64,000 nt of DNA from Pedobacter steynii (GCF_001721645.1 NZ_CP017141.1:2542001-2606000); one strand, 5' to 3'. Counted from the stretch's first letter, positions 16,223 to 25,064 are shown. The notes: a model not told the origin generated them from the letters alone. Numbers and translations: made by a program.

Positions 16223-16651
16223 ATGTCAGGTATTAACAAAGTCATTTTAGTTGGACATTTAGGCAAAGATCCTGAAGTCAGACATTTAGAAGGAGGGGTC
16301 ACAGTAGCTAGTTTTCCATTGGCAACATCAGAGACCTATAACAAAGATGGTAAGCGGATAGAACAGACGGAATGGCATAATATTGTTTTGTGGAGAGGAC
16401 TTGCAGAAGTAGCGTCCAAATATTTGCAAAAAGGAAAGCTGGTATACATTGAAGGAAAACTGCGGACACGGTCTTTTGAAGACAGAGAGAAAGTAAAAAA
16501 ATATGTGACGGAAGTAGTCGCAGAAAATTTTACCATTCTGGGGAGAAAGAGTGATTTTGAGCATACCCCGGTAAGTAATGAGAATACAACTCCGAAAAGT
16601 GAAACAGAATATCTTGACCCGAATGAGGTTTCAGGAGATTTGCCTTTTTAG
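16223..16651 (+). CDS. ssb: Single-stranded DNA-binding protein
   Basis: 142-residue SSB with an N-terminal OB fold, starting NKVILVGHLGKDPEVRHLEG and including the typical EWHNIVLWRGLAEVASKYLQKGKLVYIEGKLRTR region. The C-terminus ends in GDLPF, the acidic tip with terminal Phe that recruits partner repair enzymes. The protein protects single-stranded DNA in replication and repair. It lies 11 bp after mutY and 3 bp before a DinB-like gene, so the three are probably cotranscribed. Confidence 0.97.
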   Translation: MSGINKVILVGHLGKDPEVRHLEGGVTVASFPLATSETYNKDGKRIEQTEWHNIVLWRGLAEVASKYLQKGKLVYIEGKLRTRSFEDREKVKKYVTEVVAENFTILGRKSDFEHTPVSNENTTPKSETEYLDPNEVSGDLPF

Positions 16652-16654
16652 GAG

Positions 16655-17146
16655 ATGGCTGGGTTGACCAGGAAAGGAGCAAAAGGAGCATTGCTCGATA
16701 TCTATGAAGATGCGCTATTGCAATTGCAGGAGAGTATTAAAGACGTCTCTGATGAAGATCTGATTGCGGTAGTCCTCCCGGATGATTCTGATGAAGATTC
16801 GAGATCCATTCAGTCTATTCTTGCACATGTAGTAGGTAGTTCTTACAGTTATGCCATCTATATTCGGTCGCTAAAAGGAACTGAATATATCAGGCCCGAG
16901 AAAAAGCTCAGAATAAAAGTTGCTGATTATATTCAGGATCTTAAGGATTCTTTTTTATTTAACCTTACCGTTTTTAACGAAATTGAGGATAGTAATCTGG
17001 AGGAATTTGATTCTTCTCTCAAAATCATGACCAGATGGAAACAGCTTTATGACATTGAGCAGTTGACCGAGCATGCGATTGTACACATTTTGAGGCATAC
17101 AAGGCAAATAGAAAAATTTAAGATTTTATTGAATGATAGGAGATAA
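16655..17146 (+). CDS. DinB-like helical bundle protein
   Basis: 163-residue protein that looks like a DinB/YfiT-type four-helix bundle. The three expected metal-ligand histidines are plausible: one in SILAHVVGSSYSY and two in AIVHILRHTRQ. Members of this fold include thiol transferases and damage-induced proteins, but the reaction for this one is unknown. It follows ssb by 3 bp. A terminator ends the unit. The family call is made from helix and His pattern only, so it is less sure than its neighbours. Confidence 0.65.
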   Translation: MAGLTRKGAKGALLDIYEDALLQLQESIKDVSDEDLIAVVLPDDSDEDSRSIQSILAHVVGSSYSYAIYIRSLKGTEYIRPEKKLRIKVADYIQDLKDSFLFNLTVFNEIEDSNLEEFDSSLKIMTRWKQLYDIEQLTEHAIVHILRHTRQIEKFKILLNDRR

Positions 17147-17163
17147 TTGCCCTGTCTGAATAG

Positions 17164-17193
17164 AAAATGGCCTTCAATATTGAAGGCCATTTT
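17164..17193 (+). terminator. Bidirectional terminator between the DinB-like gene and glmS
   Basis: Perfect palindrome ATGGCCTTCAATATTGAAGGCCAT flanked by A-run and T-run, so it can act on both convergent units. Confidence 0.9.
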
Positions 17194-17201
17194 TATTTGT
17201 T

Positions 17202-19040
17202 TTACTCTACCGTAACTGATTTTGCCAAATTTCTTGGCTGATCCACATTACAACCCCGCATTAAGGCAATATGATAAGACAATAATTGTAAAGGGATAGT
17301 CGCTAGCAAGGGTAAAAATGCTTCGCTTGAATCAGGGATCTCAATACAATAATCTGCCATCTTTCTCACCTCTGTATCTCCTTCAGTGACGATCGCAAGT
17401 ACAATTCCCTTTCTAGCTTTCACTTCCTGGATATTGCTGATTACTTTCTCGTAAGAAGAGTTCTTGGTTGCAATAACCACAACTGGCATCTCTTCGTCAA
17501 TTAAGGCGATAGGGCCGTGTTTCATCTCTGCAGCAGGATATCCTTCTGCATGGATGTAAGAGATCTCCTTGAGCTTTAAAGCGCCTTCCAGAGCAACCGG
17601 AAAACCACTACCTCTACCAAGGAATAGGCAATTTCTGGAATCTTTGAATTTTGCTGCAATTTTTTCGATCATCTCATTGGATTCCAGTGCCCTTTGAATT
17701 TTTTCAGGAATGCAATCTAATTCCGTAAGAAGCTCCACCAGTTTGGAATGACTAACTGTTCCTTTCTGCTGTGCCATATAAAACGCCATTAGAGTAAGTA
17801 CCGTTACCTGGCCGGTGAATGCTTTTGTTGAAGCGACTCCGATCTCCGGTCCAACGTGGGTATATACCCCTGCATGAGTTAGTCTCGGAATCGATGAGCC
17901 TACCACATTACACACACCGAAAATTGTAGCACCTCTTTCTTTTGCCATTTCAATAGCAGCCATGGTATCTGCAGTTTCTCCGGATTGAGATATTGCAATC
18001 ACTACATCTTTTTCAGTAATGATTGGGTTTCTGTACCTGAATTCGGATGCATATTCCACTTCAACAGGGATCCGTGCGTATTCTTCAATCAGATATTCAG
18101 CAACAAGGCCTGCATGCCATGAAGTACCACAGGCAACGATGATAATCCTGTCTACGTTTTTTAACTTCTCGGCGTATTCTTTGATTCCCCCAAGTTGAAC
18201 AATCCCTTCATTTGGATAAATCCTGCCCCGCATACAGTCTCTGATCGATCGTGATTGCTCGAAAATTTCTTTTAGCATGAAGTGTTCATATCCTCCTTTT
18301 TCCAGCATTTCCAGCTTTAATTCCAGAGCTTGGATGTAAGGTGTTTGCACCACATTATCGAGACGCTTAATAAGTAGTTCATCACGTTTCAGGAATGCAA
18401 TTTCATTATCATTCAGATAAATTACATTTTTTGTATACTCTACAATTGGAGTTGCATCGGAAGCGATAAAATATTCGCCGGAGCCAACACCAATTACTAA
18501 AGGACTTCCTTTTCTTGCCGCAATGAGCTGATCGGGATGATCCTCATCCATCAGGACAATTGCATAAGCACCGGTCACTTCGTTTAGGGCAATTCTTACA
18601 GCTTCCAGAAGATCTGTGTCCTCATTTTTATAGATTTCCTCGATAAGATGAACAAGAACTTCTGTGTCTGTATCACTTTTGAACTCATGCCCCCTGTTGA
18701 TTAGTTCTTCCTTTAAGGTTGCATAGTTTTCTATAATTCCGTTATGAATGATTGTTAACTTCCCGTTATTTGAAGTGTGAGGGTGAGAATTCCTATCGGA
18801 AGGGGCACCGTGAGTGGCCCAGCGAGTGTGCCCGATACCTATTGTACCTGAAAGGTTCTTACCTTCAGAGAAGTTTTCTAATTCCAGGACCTTACCTGCT
18901 TTTTTATAAATATTAAGACCTGTATCGTTAATTAAAGCAATTCCTGCACTATCATACCCGCGGTATTCTAATCTTTTTAGTCCTTTAAGGACAATAGGCC
19001 AAGCTTCTCTATGGCCAATGTAACCAACTATTCCACACAT
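17202..19040 (-). CDS. glmS: Glutamine--fructose-6-phosphate aminotransferase (isomerising)
   Basis: 612-residue enzyme that converts fructose 6-phosphate and glutamine to glucosamine 6-phosphate, the first step to UDP-GlcNAc for peptidoglycan and LPS. The start MCGIVGYIG exposes Cys2, the glutaminase nucleophile, once Met is removed. Residues 1 to about 230 form the glutaminase domain (GHTRWATHG visible). Two SIS sugar-isomerase domains follow (ACGTSWHAG, SQSGETADT; SRNCLFLGRGSG). The C-terminus ends KSVTVE as in the family. A terminator-like hairpin lies 23 nt before the ATG. Upstream on the same strand are DUF4270 and GT5-like genes. Confidence 0.98.
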   Translation of the reverse strand: MCGIVGYIGHREAWPIVLKGLKRLEYRGYDSAGIALINDTGLNIYKKAGKVLELENFSEGKNLSGTIGIGHTRWATHGAPSDRNSHPHTSNNGKLTIIHNGIIENYATLKEELINRGHEFKSDTDTEVLVHLIEEIYKNEDTDLLEAVRIALNEVTGAYAIVLMDEDHPDQLIAARKGSPLVIGVGSGEYFIASDATPIVEYTKNVIYLNDNEIAFLKRDELLIKRLDNVVQTPYIQALELKLEMLEKGGYEHFMLKEIFEQSRSIRDCMRGRIYPNEGIVQLGGIKEYAEKLKNVDRIIIVACGTSWHAGLVAEYLIEEYARIPVEVEYASEFRYRNPIITEKDVVIAISQSGETADTMAAIEMAKERGATIFGVCNVVGSSIPRLTHAGVYTHVGPEIGVASTKAFTGQVTVLTLMAFYMAQQKGTVSHSKLVELLTELDCIPEKIQRALESNEMIEKIAAKFKDSRNCLFLGRGSGFPVALEGALKLKEISYIHAEGYPAAEMKHGPIALIDEEMPVVVIATKNSSYEKVISNIQEVKARKGIVLAIVTEGDTEVRKMADYCIEIPDSSEAFLPLLATIPLQLLSYHIALMRGCNVDQPRNLAKSVTVE

Positions 19041-19063
19041 AAAAATTATGTTTTAAAAAATAA

Positions 19064-19093
19064 ATCCCTCGAAATTAATGAATCTCGAGGGAT
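19064..19093 (-). terminator. Terminator-like hairpin in the glmS leader
   Basis: 9-bp stem ATCCCTCGA/TCGAGGGAT followed on the minus strand by TTATTTTTT. It lies between the DUF4270 stop and the glmS start, only 23 nt before the latter, with no promoter box after it. It can end the upstream operon or act as an attenuator for glmS. Confidence 0.75.
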
Positions 19094-19114
19094 ATGAATA
19101 TGTCTATTGTTAAT

Positions 19115-20590
19115 TTATTTTAGTTTGGTATAAAAGATATTTAATTTCATCCTTTTCGTACCTGCTGCTGCATCTTTTTTAGGGCTTAGCAGTATTGACC
19201 GTTCAGCAGAACTTGCATACGGGGTCAAAGTAAATGCAGTTATCGGAGTTGGTGCGATAAAAGTTCCGTAATCTTTAATTTTGCCATTGATGAGGTCCTG
19301 AACATAACTGGTAACCGTAAAGATATACCTGCTGTTCACTGAATCAAAAAAGCCGCCGAACAGAAGTTCGGTAGTAGCTCTAGGGTCACCCGAAGGATTA
19401 CTTTCTGATGGAGGGTTATTGTCTGAAATATTCTGACGTTTTTCTGCCACATCATAACGATATAATCTTAATCTTGGTGCAGGTTTAAAGTGAGCATCTG
19501 CAGTAGGAGACACATCAATCACAAGTTCAGCTTTATTGACTGCTACTTTAGCTCCTCCCATTTTCGTCTTGAAATCATCGAAATTAAAACTGATCTTATT
19601 TCTCAGTCCTGATAGCGCCTGCAGATAAGTCTCTTCATATTGCTTACCTGTATGATCTTCTAATTGTGTCTTAATAGGGGTATTGGCGTAATCATGTTTC
19701 ACATATGATACAACCGGGGCTAAACCTGGTTTGATTGGAAAATTTATAGAAACAGTATCTCTTGTTCCCTGTGTTTTGCCGTCTTTTTTATAATAGAGTT
19801 GTAATCTGGCACTGTCAACCGAGTTAAAAAAAATAATTCCACCCTTTCCCGTGGCTTTTGCGCCTACATATAGCCCTCTGAATTTATCAATAAACAAGTT
19901 GTTTCTATCTAAAGAAAGGGTGTCCATTTTAACGATTTTATCCTGAATCTTTGCTGTATTTAAGCGGATTCTCAATTGCGGGGCGGTCATCCTCAGGCTG
20001 TCTGGTTTACCGGTGACAATTTCCGTAATTTTGAAAGGAGTGGAAGGTTTTATGAAGATCCGACCTTGCGGCTGATTAGGATCGTTGGTCACTAAAGTTC
20101 CCAGTACCTCAGTCGCGTCTTTGCCCCATTCCGTAGAGCTAAGGAAAGATTGTTCCCGAGTTAAATCTTTAGTCATCTGACCCACAGTGAATGTGTACGT
20201 TTGCGTAGAATCACCATAAAAGTAAGTCGTTTTGCTACCAGTTACAGTCGCCTGCGAAGAATACGGTAAAATTAATACCGCCGAATCCAGGATCGCATTT
20301 TTACCGAATCTGTACTTCTCGCTTGGAATGTTAACCGTCATTGCTGTACCTGCAGTGGTTTCACCAAAAACCGGATCCGTCATAAAGCCTATAGGATATC
20401 CGGTAGTAAGTTGTGATGCACTTACCGCATCATCTGCCTGGGTTTGGGAAGTGATCGTTGTATTGTCATACAGCTCTCCGGTAATGGCAGAATCTTCCTG
20501 CCCCAAACCTATGGTATTGGGATCTTTACAAGAAGAAAAAAGAAAAAGACCTATCAACATGGTTAATAAGTCTTGTTTTGAAAATTTCAT
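19115..20590 (-). CDS. DUF4270 family lipoprotein
   Basis: 491-residue exported protein of the DUF4270 family, which is largely confined to Bacteroidetes. The N-terminus MKFSKQDLLTMLIGLFLFSSC ends in a lipobox at Cys21. The start of the mature part (DPNTIGLG) and the segment TGYPIGFMTDPVFGETTAGTAM are typical of the family. The rest is beta-rich, which suggests a surface or periplasmic binding role; no reaction is known. It lies 23 bp after a GT5-like gene and before glmS, an arrangement linked to carbohydrate metabolism by position only. Confidence 0.85.
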   Translation of the reverse strand: MKFSKQDLLTMLIGLFLFSSCKDPNTIGLGQEDSAITGELYDNTTITSQTQADDAVSASQLTTGYPIGFMTDPVFGETTAGTAMTVNIPSEKYRFGKNAILDSAVLILPYSSQATVTGSKTTYFYGDSTQTYTFTVGQMTKDLTREQSFLSSTEWGKDATEVLGTLVTNDPNQPQGRIFIKPSTPFKITEIVTGKPDSLRMTAPQLRIRLNTAKIQDKIVKMDTLSLDRNNLFIDKFRGLYVGAKATGKGGIIFFNSVDSARLQLYYKKDGKTQGTRDTVSINFPIKPGLAPVVSYVKHDYANTPIKTQLEDHTGKQYEETYLQALSGLRNKISFNFDDFKTKMGGAKVAVNKAELVIDVSPTADAHFKPAPRLRLYRYDVAEKRQNISDNNPPSESNPSGDPRATTELLFGGFFDSVNSRYIFTVTSYVQDLINGKIKDYGTFIAPTPITAFTLTPYASSAERSILLSPKKDAAAGTKRMKLNIFYTKLK

Positions 20591-20613
20591 ATTTAAATTA
20601 ATAATACCTGAGT

Positions 20614-21444
20614 TTATGCTATTGACACCAATTCTTCATCCGAAATCTCTTCATATAAAGCGTAGAAGTTTTCGAAATCGTCGGTTAAATTATAAGCTAA
20701 AGTTGGCTTATTAGAATCTTTAACAAATTTTAACACATTACTATCGATGTTTTCGTTTGCTAATACCACTGCATCAGAGTACGTTATAGCTCCAATGTGT
20801 AAAGTGTTGCAGTCTGCATTCTCAAACACTTTTGTGTCTTCAAGTGTCATGGCATTCATTACTGCCTTTTTATGAAGGTCTGCATGAAGCTTTTCTGTGA
20901 AGCAGTTTTCATAGATAGAATAAACCACTTTGGCGTTTTTGAAAGTAGGATCGTTCTTATAAGACGTCTTGATATAAGCCGGGACTAATGAGGTCATCCA
21001 TCCATGACAATGTACAATGTCCGGGGCCCATCCTAATTTTTTTACAGTTTCCAATGCTCCTTTGCAAAAGAAGATCGTTCTTTCGTCATTATCTGCATAG
21101 AATTTGTCTTCCTTGTCTCTAAATACATATTTGCGTTGGAAATAATCTTCGTTATCCAGGAAGTATACCTGCATACGGGCAGCCGGGATGGAAGCAACTT
21201 TAATAATTAAAGGGTTGTCATTATCATCGATGATAATGTTCATTCCTGAAAGACGTATTACTTCGTGCAATCTGTTCCTTCTTTCATTAATATTCCCGAA
21301 TCTAGGCATCAAAATGCGGATTTCAAATCCTTTGTCCTGCATTGCCTGAGGTAGTTGACGGGTAATTTCTGAAATTTTTGTGAGTTCAAGGAAAGGCGAC
21401 ATCTCGTGTGTAACAATCAGTAGCTTCGTTTTTGCCATCTCCAT
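20614..21444 (-). CDS. Truncated-type glycogen/starch synthase homologue (GT5 N-terminal half only)
   Basis: 276-residue protein matching only the N-terminal catalytic half of GT5 glycogen synthases. KLLIVTHEMSPFLEL corresponds to the opening strand, and DIVHCHGWMTSLVPAYIK to the conserved DVVHxHDWHTALxPxYLK block. The C-terminal nucleotide-sugar domain (about 200 residues) is missing. The KxGGL substrate loop near the N-terminus is degenerate and reads TKISEI. Activity as a synthase is therefore doubtful; a binding or regulatory role is more likely. The start is ATG 21444 (MEMAKTK), about 39 nt after a good promoter. The gene is divergent from panC, and I recall the same pairing in other Bacteroidetes. 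Confidence 0.8.
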   Translation of the reverse strand: MEMAKTKLLIVTHEMSPFLELTKISEITRQLPQAMQDKGFEIRILMPRFGNINERRNRLHEVIRLSGMNIIIDDNDNPLIIKVASIPAARMQVYFLDNEDYFQRKYVFRDKEDKFYADNDERTIFFCKGALETVKKLGWAPDIVHCHGWMTSLVPAYIKTSYKNDPTFKNAKVVYSIYENCFTEKLHADLHKKAVMNAMTLEDTKVFENADCNTLHIGAITYSDAVVLANENIDSNVLKFVKDSNKPTLAYNLTDDFENFYALYEEISDEELVSIA

Positions 21445-21489
21445 ATTCTGTAAATAAAAATTTATGTTAAAGAAAAGATTATCAAGGGG

Positions 21490-21520
21490 CAAAGGTAAGC
21501 AAAATAATAACATTTATCAA
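21490..21520 (-). promoter_or_regulatory. Promoter of the GT5-like/DUF4270 unit
   Basis: Minus strand TTG, 20-nt spacer, TACCTTTG, a strong match to the Bacteroidetes consensus. The leader is about 40 nt. Confidence 0.7.
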
Positions 21521-21537
21521 TTATATACACAAGATGT

Positions 21538-21568
21538 TTTGTTTGGAATAGATAAATAACCAACTTTG
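21538..21568 (+). promoter_or_regulatory. Promoter of panC
   Basis: TTTG (21538-21541), 19-nt spacer, CAACTTTG (21561-21568), one mismatch to TAnnTTTG. It predicts a leader of about 20 nt before the TTG start. Confidence 0.55.
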
Positions 21569-21592
21569 CCCTTTGAAATTTTATAGGCTAGT

Positions 21593-22432
21593 TTGAAAGT
21601 TATAAACACCATCGCAGCGTTAAAGTCGTTGCTTGAACCAATAAAATTGGGTCAACAGAAAATTGCTTTAGTGCCTACAATGGGTGCTTTGCACAAAGGA
21701 CACGTATCACTCATCAATATTGCCCAGCAATATGCGGATGTGGTGGTTTGCAGTATTTTTGTAAATCCGACACAATTTACCGATCCTAAAGACTTAGAAA
21801 AATACCCCCGTCCTTTGGAACATGATATGCAGATGCTTCGTGAAGCAGGGTGTGATGTTGTGTTTATGCCTTCGGTAAAAGAGATGTATCCGGGGCCGGA
21901 AAATTGGCATATAGACCTTGGACCAGCAGAATTTCTGTTAGAAGGCGAATTTAGAAAAGGACATTACCAAGGAGTTACCCAGATCGTAAAAAAATTATTT
22001 GATGCAGTGAACCCCGACCTGGCTTTCTTTGGTCAGAAGGATTTCCAGCAGGTATTGATGATTGAAAATATGGTGGCTTATTTTAAGCTTCCTGTGCAGA
22101 TTATTTCTTGTCCGATTATCAGAGAAGACGATGGTCTGGCAATGAGCTCGAGAAATATCCATTTAAATGCAGCAGATCGGAAGAATGCATTGGTGCTGAG
22201 CAGGGCATTGAGTTATGTGAAAGATCATTTTGAAGAAAAAACTATCTCAGAACTTCTTCAGGGGGCGAAGGAGATGATTTCGGAGGTTGATGGTGTAGAA
22301 CTTGATTACTTTACCATCGCAAACGGAAAAACACTGCTTCCGGAAAACAATAAAAATCAATCCGATCTTGTGGCTTTGGTCGCAGCTAAGGTTGGTCAGA
22401 CAAGGCTGATCGATAATATGCTGCTCAACTGA
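21593..22432 (+). CDS. panC: Pantothenate synthetase (pantoate--beta-alanine ligase)
   Basis: 279-residue enzyme that joins pantoate and beta-alanine with ATP to give pantothenate for coenzyme A. The adenylate-forming fold is recognised by PTMGALHKGHVSLI (the HxGH nucleotide-binding site), FVNPTQFTDPKDLEKYPRP, FGQKDFQQVLMI and the loop ISCPIIREDDGLAMSSRN. Full length for the family. The start is TTG at 21593 (MKVINTIAALKS). panD follows after 45 bp and makes the beta-alanine substrate, so the two are functionally linked. Confidence 0.97.
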   Translation: MKVINTIAALKSLLEPIKLGQQKIALVPTMGALHKGHVSLINIAQQYADVVVCSIFVNPTQFTDPKDLEKYPRPLEHDMQMLREAGCDVVFMPSVKEMYPGPENWHIDLGPAEFLLEGEFRKGHYQGVTQIVKKLFDAVNPDLAFFGQKDFQQVLMIENMVAYFKLPVQIISCPIIREDDGLAMSSRNIHLNAADRKNALVLSRALSYVKDHFEEKTISELLQGAKEMISEVDGVELDYFTIANGKTLLPENNKNQSDLVALVAAKVGQTRLIDNMLLN

Positions 22433-22465
22433 CAAACCATTGGATTATAGTAACCACAAAAGTTT

Positions 22466-22473
22466 TAACTTTG
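22466..22473 (+). promoter_or_regulatory. TAnnTTTG box of panD, predicted leaderless
   Basis: TAACTTTG ends 4 nt before the panD ATG. A TTG element at 22440-22442 is 23 nt upstream, slightly far. If used, transcription would start at or next to the ATG. Confidence 0.5.
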
Positions 22474-22477
22474 TATT

Positions 22478-22828
22478 ATGATTATCGAGATATTAAAATC
22501 GAAAATACACCGTGTTAAAGTAACACAGGCCGAATTAAATTATGTTGGAAGCATTACCATTGATGAGGATCTGATGGATGCTGCCCAGATTATTGCCAAT
22601 GAAAAGGTCCAGATTGTAAACAACAATAACGGAGAGCGCTTTGAAACTTATGTAATCAAAGGAGAACGCGGAACCGGGACTGTTTGTTTAAATGGAGCTA
22701 CCGCCAGAAGAGTTCAGGTTGGCGACATCCTAATCATCATGTCTTACGGTTCATTACCAATTGAAGAGGCAAAGAGATATCACCCCATTCTTGTTTTTCC
22801 TGATGATAACAATCGTCTTTTAAAATAG
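22478..22828 (+). CDS. panD: Aspartate 1-decarboxylase (pyruvoyl-dependent)
   Basis: 116-residue proenzyme that decarboxylates aspartate to beta-alanine for pantothenate synthesis. The self-cleavage site is visible as Gly24-Ser25 in [10 protein letters not shown]; Ser25 becomes the pyruvoyl group. [18 protein letters not shown] and the IIMSYG segment are typical of the double-psi barrel. It follows panC by 45 bp and may have its own promoter as well as read-through from panC. Confidence 0.97.
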   Translation: MIIEILKSKIHRVKVTQAELNYVGSITIDEDLMDAAQIIANEKVQIVNNNNGERFETYVIKGERGTGTVCLNGATARRVQVGDILIIMSYGSLPIEEAKRYHPILVFPDDNNRLLK

Positions 22829-22888
22829 CAGGAACAGCATGTAATAAAATAATGCTATGCAGCCATAGTAATAATGAGGTAGAAATAC

Positions 22889-22896
22889 TAAATTTG
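22889..22896 (+). promoter_or_regulatory. Promoter box of the acyl-CoA dehydrogenase gene
   Basis: TAAATTTG matches TAnnTTTG and lies 29 nt before the ATG at 22926. Confidence 0.5.
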
Positions 22897-22925
22897 GCGG
22901 TACGTATTTTTTTATCTATATAATT

Positions 22926-24065
22926 ATGCTATTTCAATTAAGTGAAGAACAATTGATGATCCAGCAGGCTGCAAGAGATTTCGCACAGAATGAACTGAAG
23001 CCCGGAGTTATCGAGAGAGATGAGCACCAGAAATTTCCTGTTGAACAAGTGAAAAAACTTGGAGAACTTGGCTTTCTGGGAATGATGGTTTCAGAAAAAT
23101 ATAATGGTAGCGGGTTAGATGCGTTATCTTATGTTCTGGTTATGGAGGAGCTGTCTAAAGTGGATGCTTCAGCATCTGTTGTTGTCTCTGTCAATAATTC
23201 ATTGGTATGTTATGGCCTGGAGTCATATGGATCAGAATTCCAAAAAGAAAAATACCTGAAACCACTGGCTTCCGGTGAAAAGATAGGTGCTTTCTGCTTA
23301 TCAGAGCCAGAAGCTGGATCTGATGCAACTTCACAGCAGACTACAGCTGAAGATAAAGGCGATTATTATTTGTTAAACGGGACAAAAAACTGGATTACCA
23401 ACGGAAATACTGCTTCGACTTATCTTGTGATTGCACAGACTGACAGATCTTTAAAACACAGAGGGATTAATGCCTTTATTGTGGAAAAAGGAATGGAAGG
23501 TTTTACTATAGGTCCGAAAGAAAACAAAATGGGTATCCGTGGTTCTGATACTCACTCATTGATGTTTAACGATGTGAAGGTTCCTAAAGAAAATAGGATA
23601 GGGGAAGATGGATTCGGTTTTAAATTTGCGATGAAGACCCTTGAGGGTGGACGTATAGGAATTGCCGCACAGGCTCTGGGAATTGCAACAGGAGCTTATG
23701 AGTTGGCTCTGGAGTATTCTAAACAGCGTAAATCTTTTGGAAAAGCAATCTCTGATCATCAGGCTATTGCCTTTAAGCTGGCAGATATGGCGACTTCTAT
23801 TGAAGCCGCACGTTTATTGGTGTATAAAGCTGCATGGTTGAAAGATCAGGGACTTCCTTATACCTTAGCGGGTTCTATGGCTAAATCGTATGCTTCGAAA
23901 GTTGCAATGGATGTAACTGTAGAGGCTGTGCAGATTCATGGAGGGTATGGCTTTGTTAAAGAATACCATGTGGAGCGGATGATGCGTGATGCTAAAATAA
24001 CCCAGATCTACGAGGGGACTACGGAAATTCAAAAAATGGTGATCTCCAGAGAGATTTTAAAATAA
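22926..24065 (+). CDS. Acyl-CoA dehydrogenase (short-chain type)
   Basis: 379-residue FAD enzyme of beta-oxidation or branched-chain amino-acid degradation that oxidises acyl-CoA to enoyl-CoA and passes electrons to ETF. The N-terminal helical domain, the beta domain (AFCLSEPEAGSDA and NGTKNWITNG, FAD contacts) and the C-terminal helices (LEGGRIGIAAQALGIA; QIHGGYGF) are complete. The catalytic base is the Glu of IYEGTTEIQ. The chain-length preference (butyryl-like) is inferred from overall resemblance and not established. It is a single gene with a terminator. Confidence 0.93.
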   Translation: MLFQLSEEQLMIQQAARDFAQNELKPGVIERDEHQKFPVEQVKKLGELGFLGMMVSEKYNGSGLDALSYVLVMEELSKVDASASVVVSVNNSLVCYGLESYGSEFQKEKYLKPLASGEKIGAFCLSEPEAGSDATSQQTTAEDKGDYYLLNGTKNWITNGNTASTYLVIAQTDRSLKHRGINAFIVEKGMEGFTIGPKENKMGIRGSDTHSLMFNDVKVPKENRIGEDGFGFKFAMKTLEGGRIGIAAQALGIATGAYELALEYSKQRKSFGKAISDHQAIAFKLADMATSIEAARLLVYKAAWLKDQGLPYTLAGSMAKSYASKVAMDVTVEAVQIHGGYGFVKEYHVERMMRDAKITQIYEGTTEIQKMVISREILK

Positions 24066-24082
24066 AATTTTGATTTGATAGG

Positions 24083-24120
24083 AAAGCGTGCATCCCTGTA
24101 TTGGGAATGCACGCTTTTTT
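24083..24120 (+). terminator. Terminator after the acyl-CoA dehydrogenase gene
   Basis: 11-bp stem AAAGCGTGCAT/ATGCACGCTTT ending in a T-run. Confidence 0.9.
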
Positions 24121-24157
24121 GTCTTCTTGAAGAAGACTAGATTCAACCTGGGTATTT

Positions 24158-24505
24158 CTAGTCCTTTTCTGTTCCTGCAATAGAACCAAATACAGCTTTG
24201 ATTAAGGCTACGACAATTGCAAGAAATGCGGCCGCCCAGAATCCACTCGTATTAAAACTGCTCATCATATTGTCTACCAATAAAATCATTAATACGGTAA
24301 TGATGAAAGAGACCAGTCCGAGTGTGAGAAAGTTAATGGGAAATGTAAAAATACGCAAAATGGTTCCTATGGTCGCATTTGCCAATGAAATCAGAACTGC
24401 GGCGATAATAGCAGCCCAGTAACTATCCACATGGACACCTGGAATAAGTTTGGCGCCCAGAAATACCGCCAGTCCTAATAATAAAATTTCTACAATGAGT
24501 CTCAT
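24158..24505 (-). CDS. Phage-holin-4-like (PF04020-type) small membrane protein
   Basis: 115-residue membrane protein with four hydrophobic segments and a few polar residues between them. The pattern LIPGVHVDSYWAAIIAAVLISLANATIG ... FPINFLTLGLVSFIITVLMI is characteristic of the family often labelled phage holin 4-2 or YvlD. Despite the name, such genes are chromosomal and not linked to phages, and none are present here. Function is unknown. It is convergent with the acyl-CoA dehydrogenase gene and divergent from the lipoprotein at 24524, only 18 bp away. Confidence 0.85.
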   Translation of the reverse strand: MRLIVEILLLGLAVFLGAKLIPGVHVDSYWAAIIAAVLISLANATIGTILRIFTFPINFLTLGLVSFIITVLMILLVDNMMSSFNTSGFWAAAFLAIVVALIKAVFGSIAGTEKD

Positions 24506-24523
24506 AATGTTTAATTTAGTGAT

Positions 24524-24958
24524 ATGTTAAGGTGTTTTGTTAAGTTGATTGGATTTATATGCTCCATTAGTTTGTTTGCTGCTTGTTCTAACGCAAATAA
24601 CAAGCCACTTTCTATAGATTTTTCTATGGATAGTACAAAAATTATACTTCAGCATATTGATCAGGCTGGATTATTGGCTCTTAAAGATATTAAGGAAGGG
24701 GATTCTGTATTGAATGAATTGGTTGCGGTTCTTCAGACGCCATCGGAGCGGGATTCTGCTATCAGGGAAGAACCCGTAGCAGGGAAGATGCTGTTGACTG
24801 ATAGTAATGTTGTATTTGTTCCTGCCCAGCCCTTTGTAAAAGGACGGGATTATCTGGTGATTACGCATTTAAATATCCGTTTTGGCAGTGCGAAAGAGGT
24901 TTTAAAGGGTAAAATTAACTATAGCATGAAGCCTCAGCAGAAATTGTTAACCAGGTAA
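24524..24958 (+). CDS. Putative lipoprotein of unknown function
   Basis: 144-residue predicted lipoprotein. The signal FICSISLFAAC has a lipobox at Cys21. The mature part contains SIDFSMDSTKIILQHID and GRDYLVITHLNIRFG, which suggests a small beta-rich domain. No family was recognised. It lies just upstream of the rimP promoter and has no separate terminator of its own apart from the hairpin in the rimP leader. Confidence 0.65.
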   Translation: MLRCFVKLIGFICSISLFAACSNANNKPLSIDFSMDSTKIILQHIDQAGLLALKDIKEGDSVLNELVAVLQTPSERDSAIREEPVAGKMLLTDSNVVFVPAQPFVKGRDYLVITHLNIRFGSAKEVLKGKINYSMKPQQKLLTR

Positions 24959-25064
24959 GGATGAGCTTTACTGTAGCCTTGGCTCTGAGTTGTATCTTGT
25001 TGAAAAAGTTGTACATACATTGTACATAAGATGATTCTCATTTTTATTTTGAAAAAATATTTCC

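Noticed and set aside
24158..24505. Phage holin annotation suggesting a prophage remnant
   Set aside because: The PF04020-type protein is widespread in chromosomes. No integrase, capsid, lysin or attachment-site repeats occur nearby.
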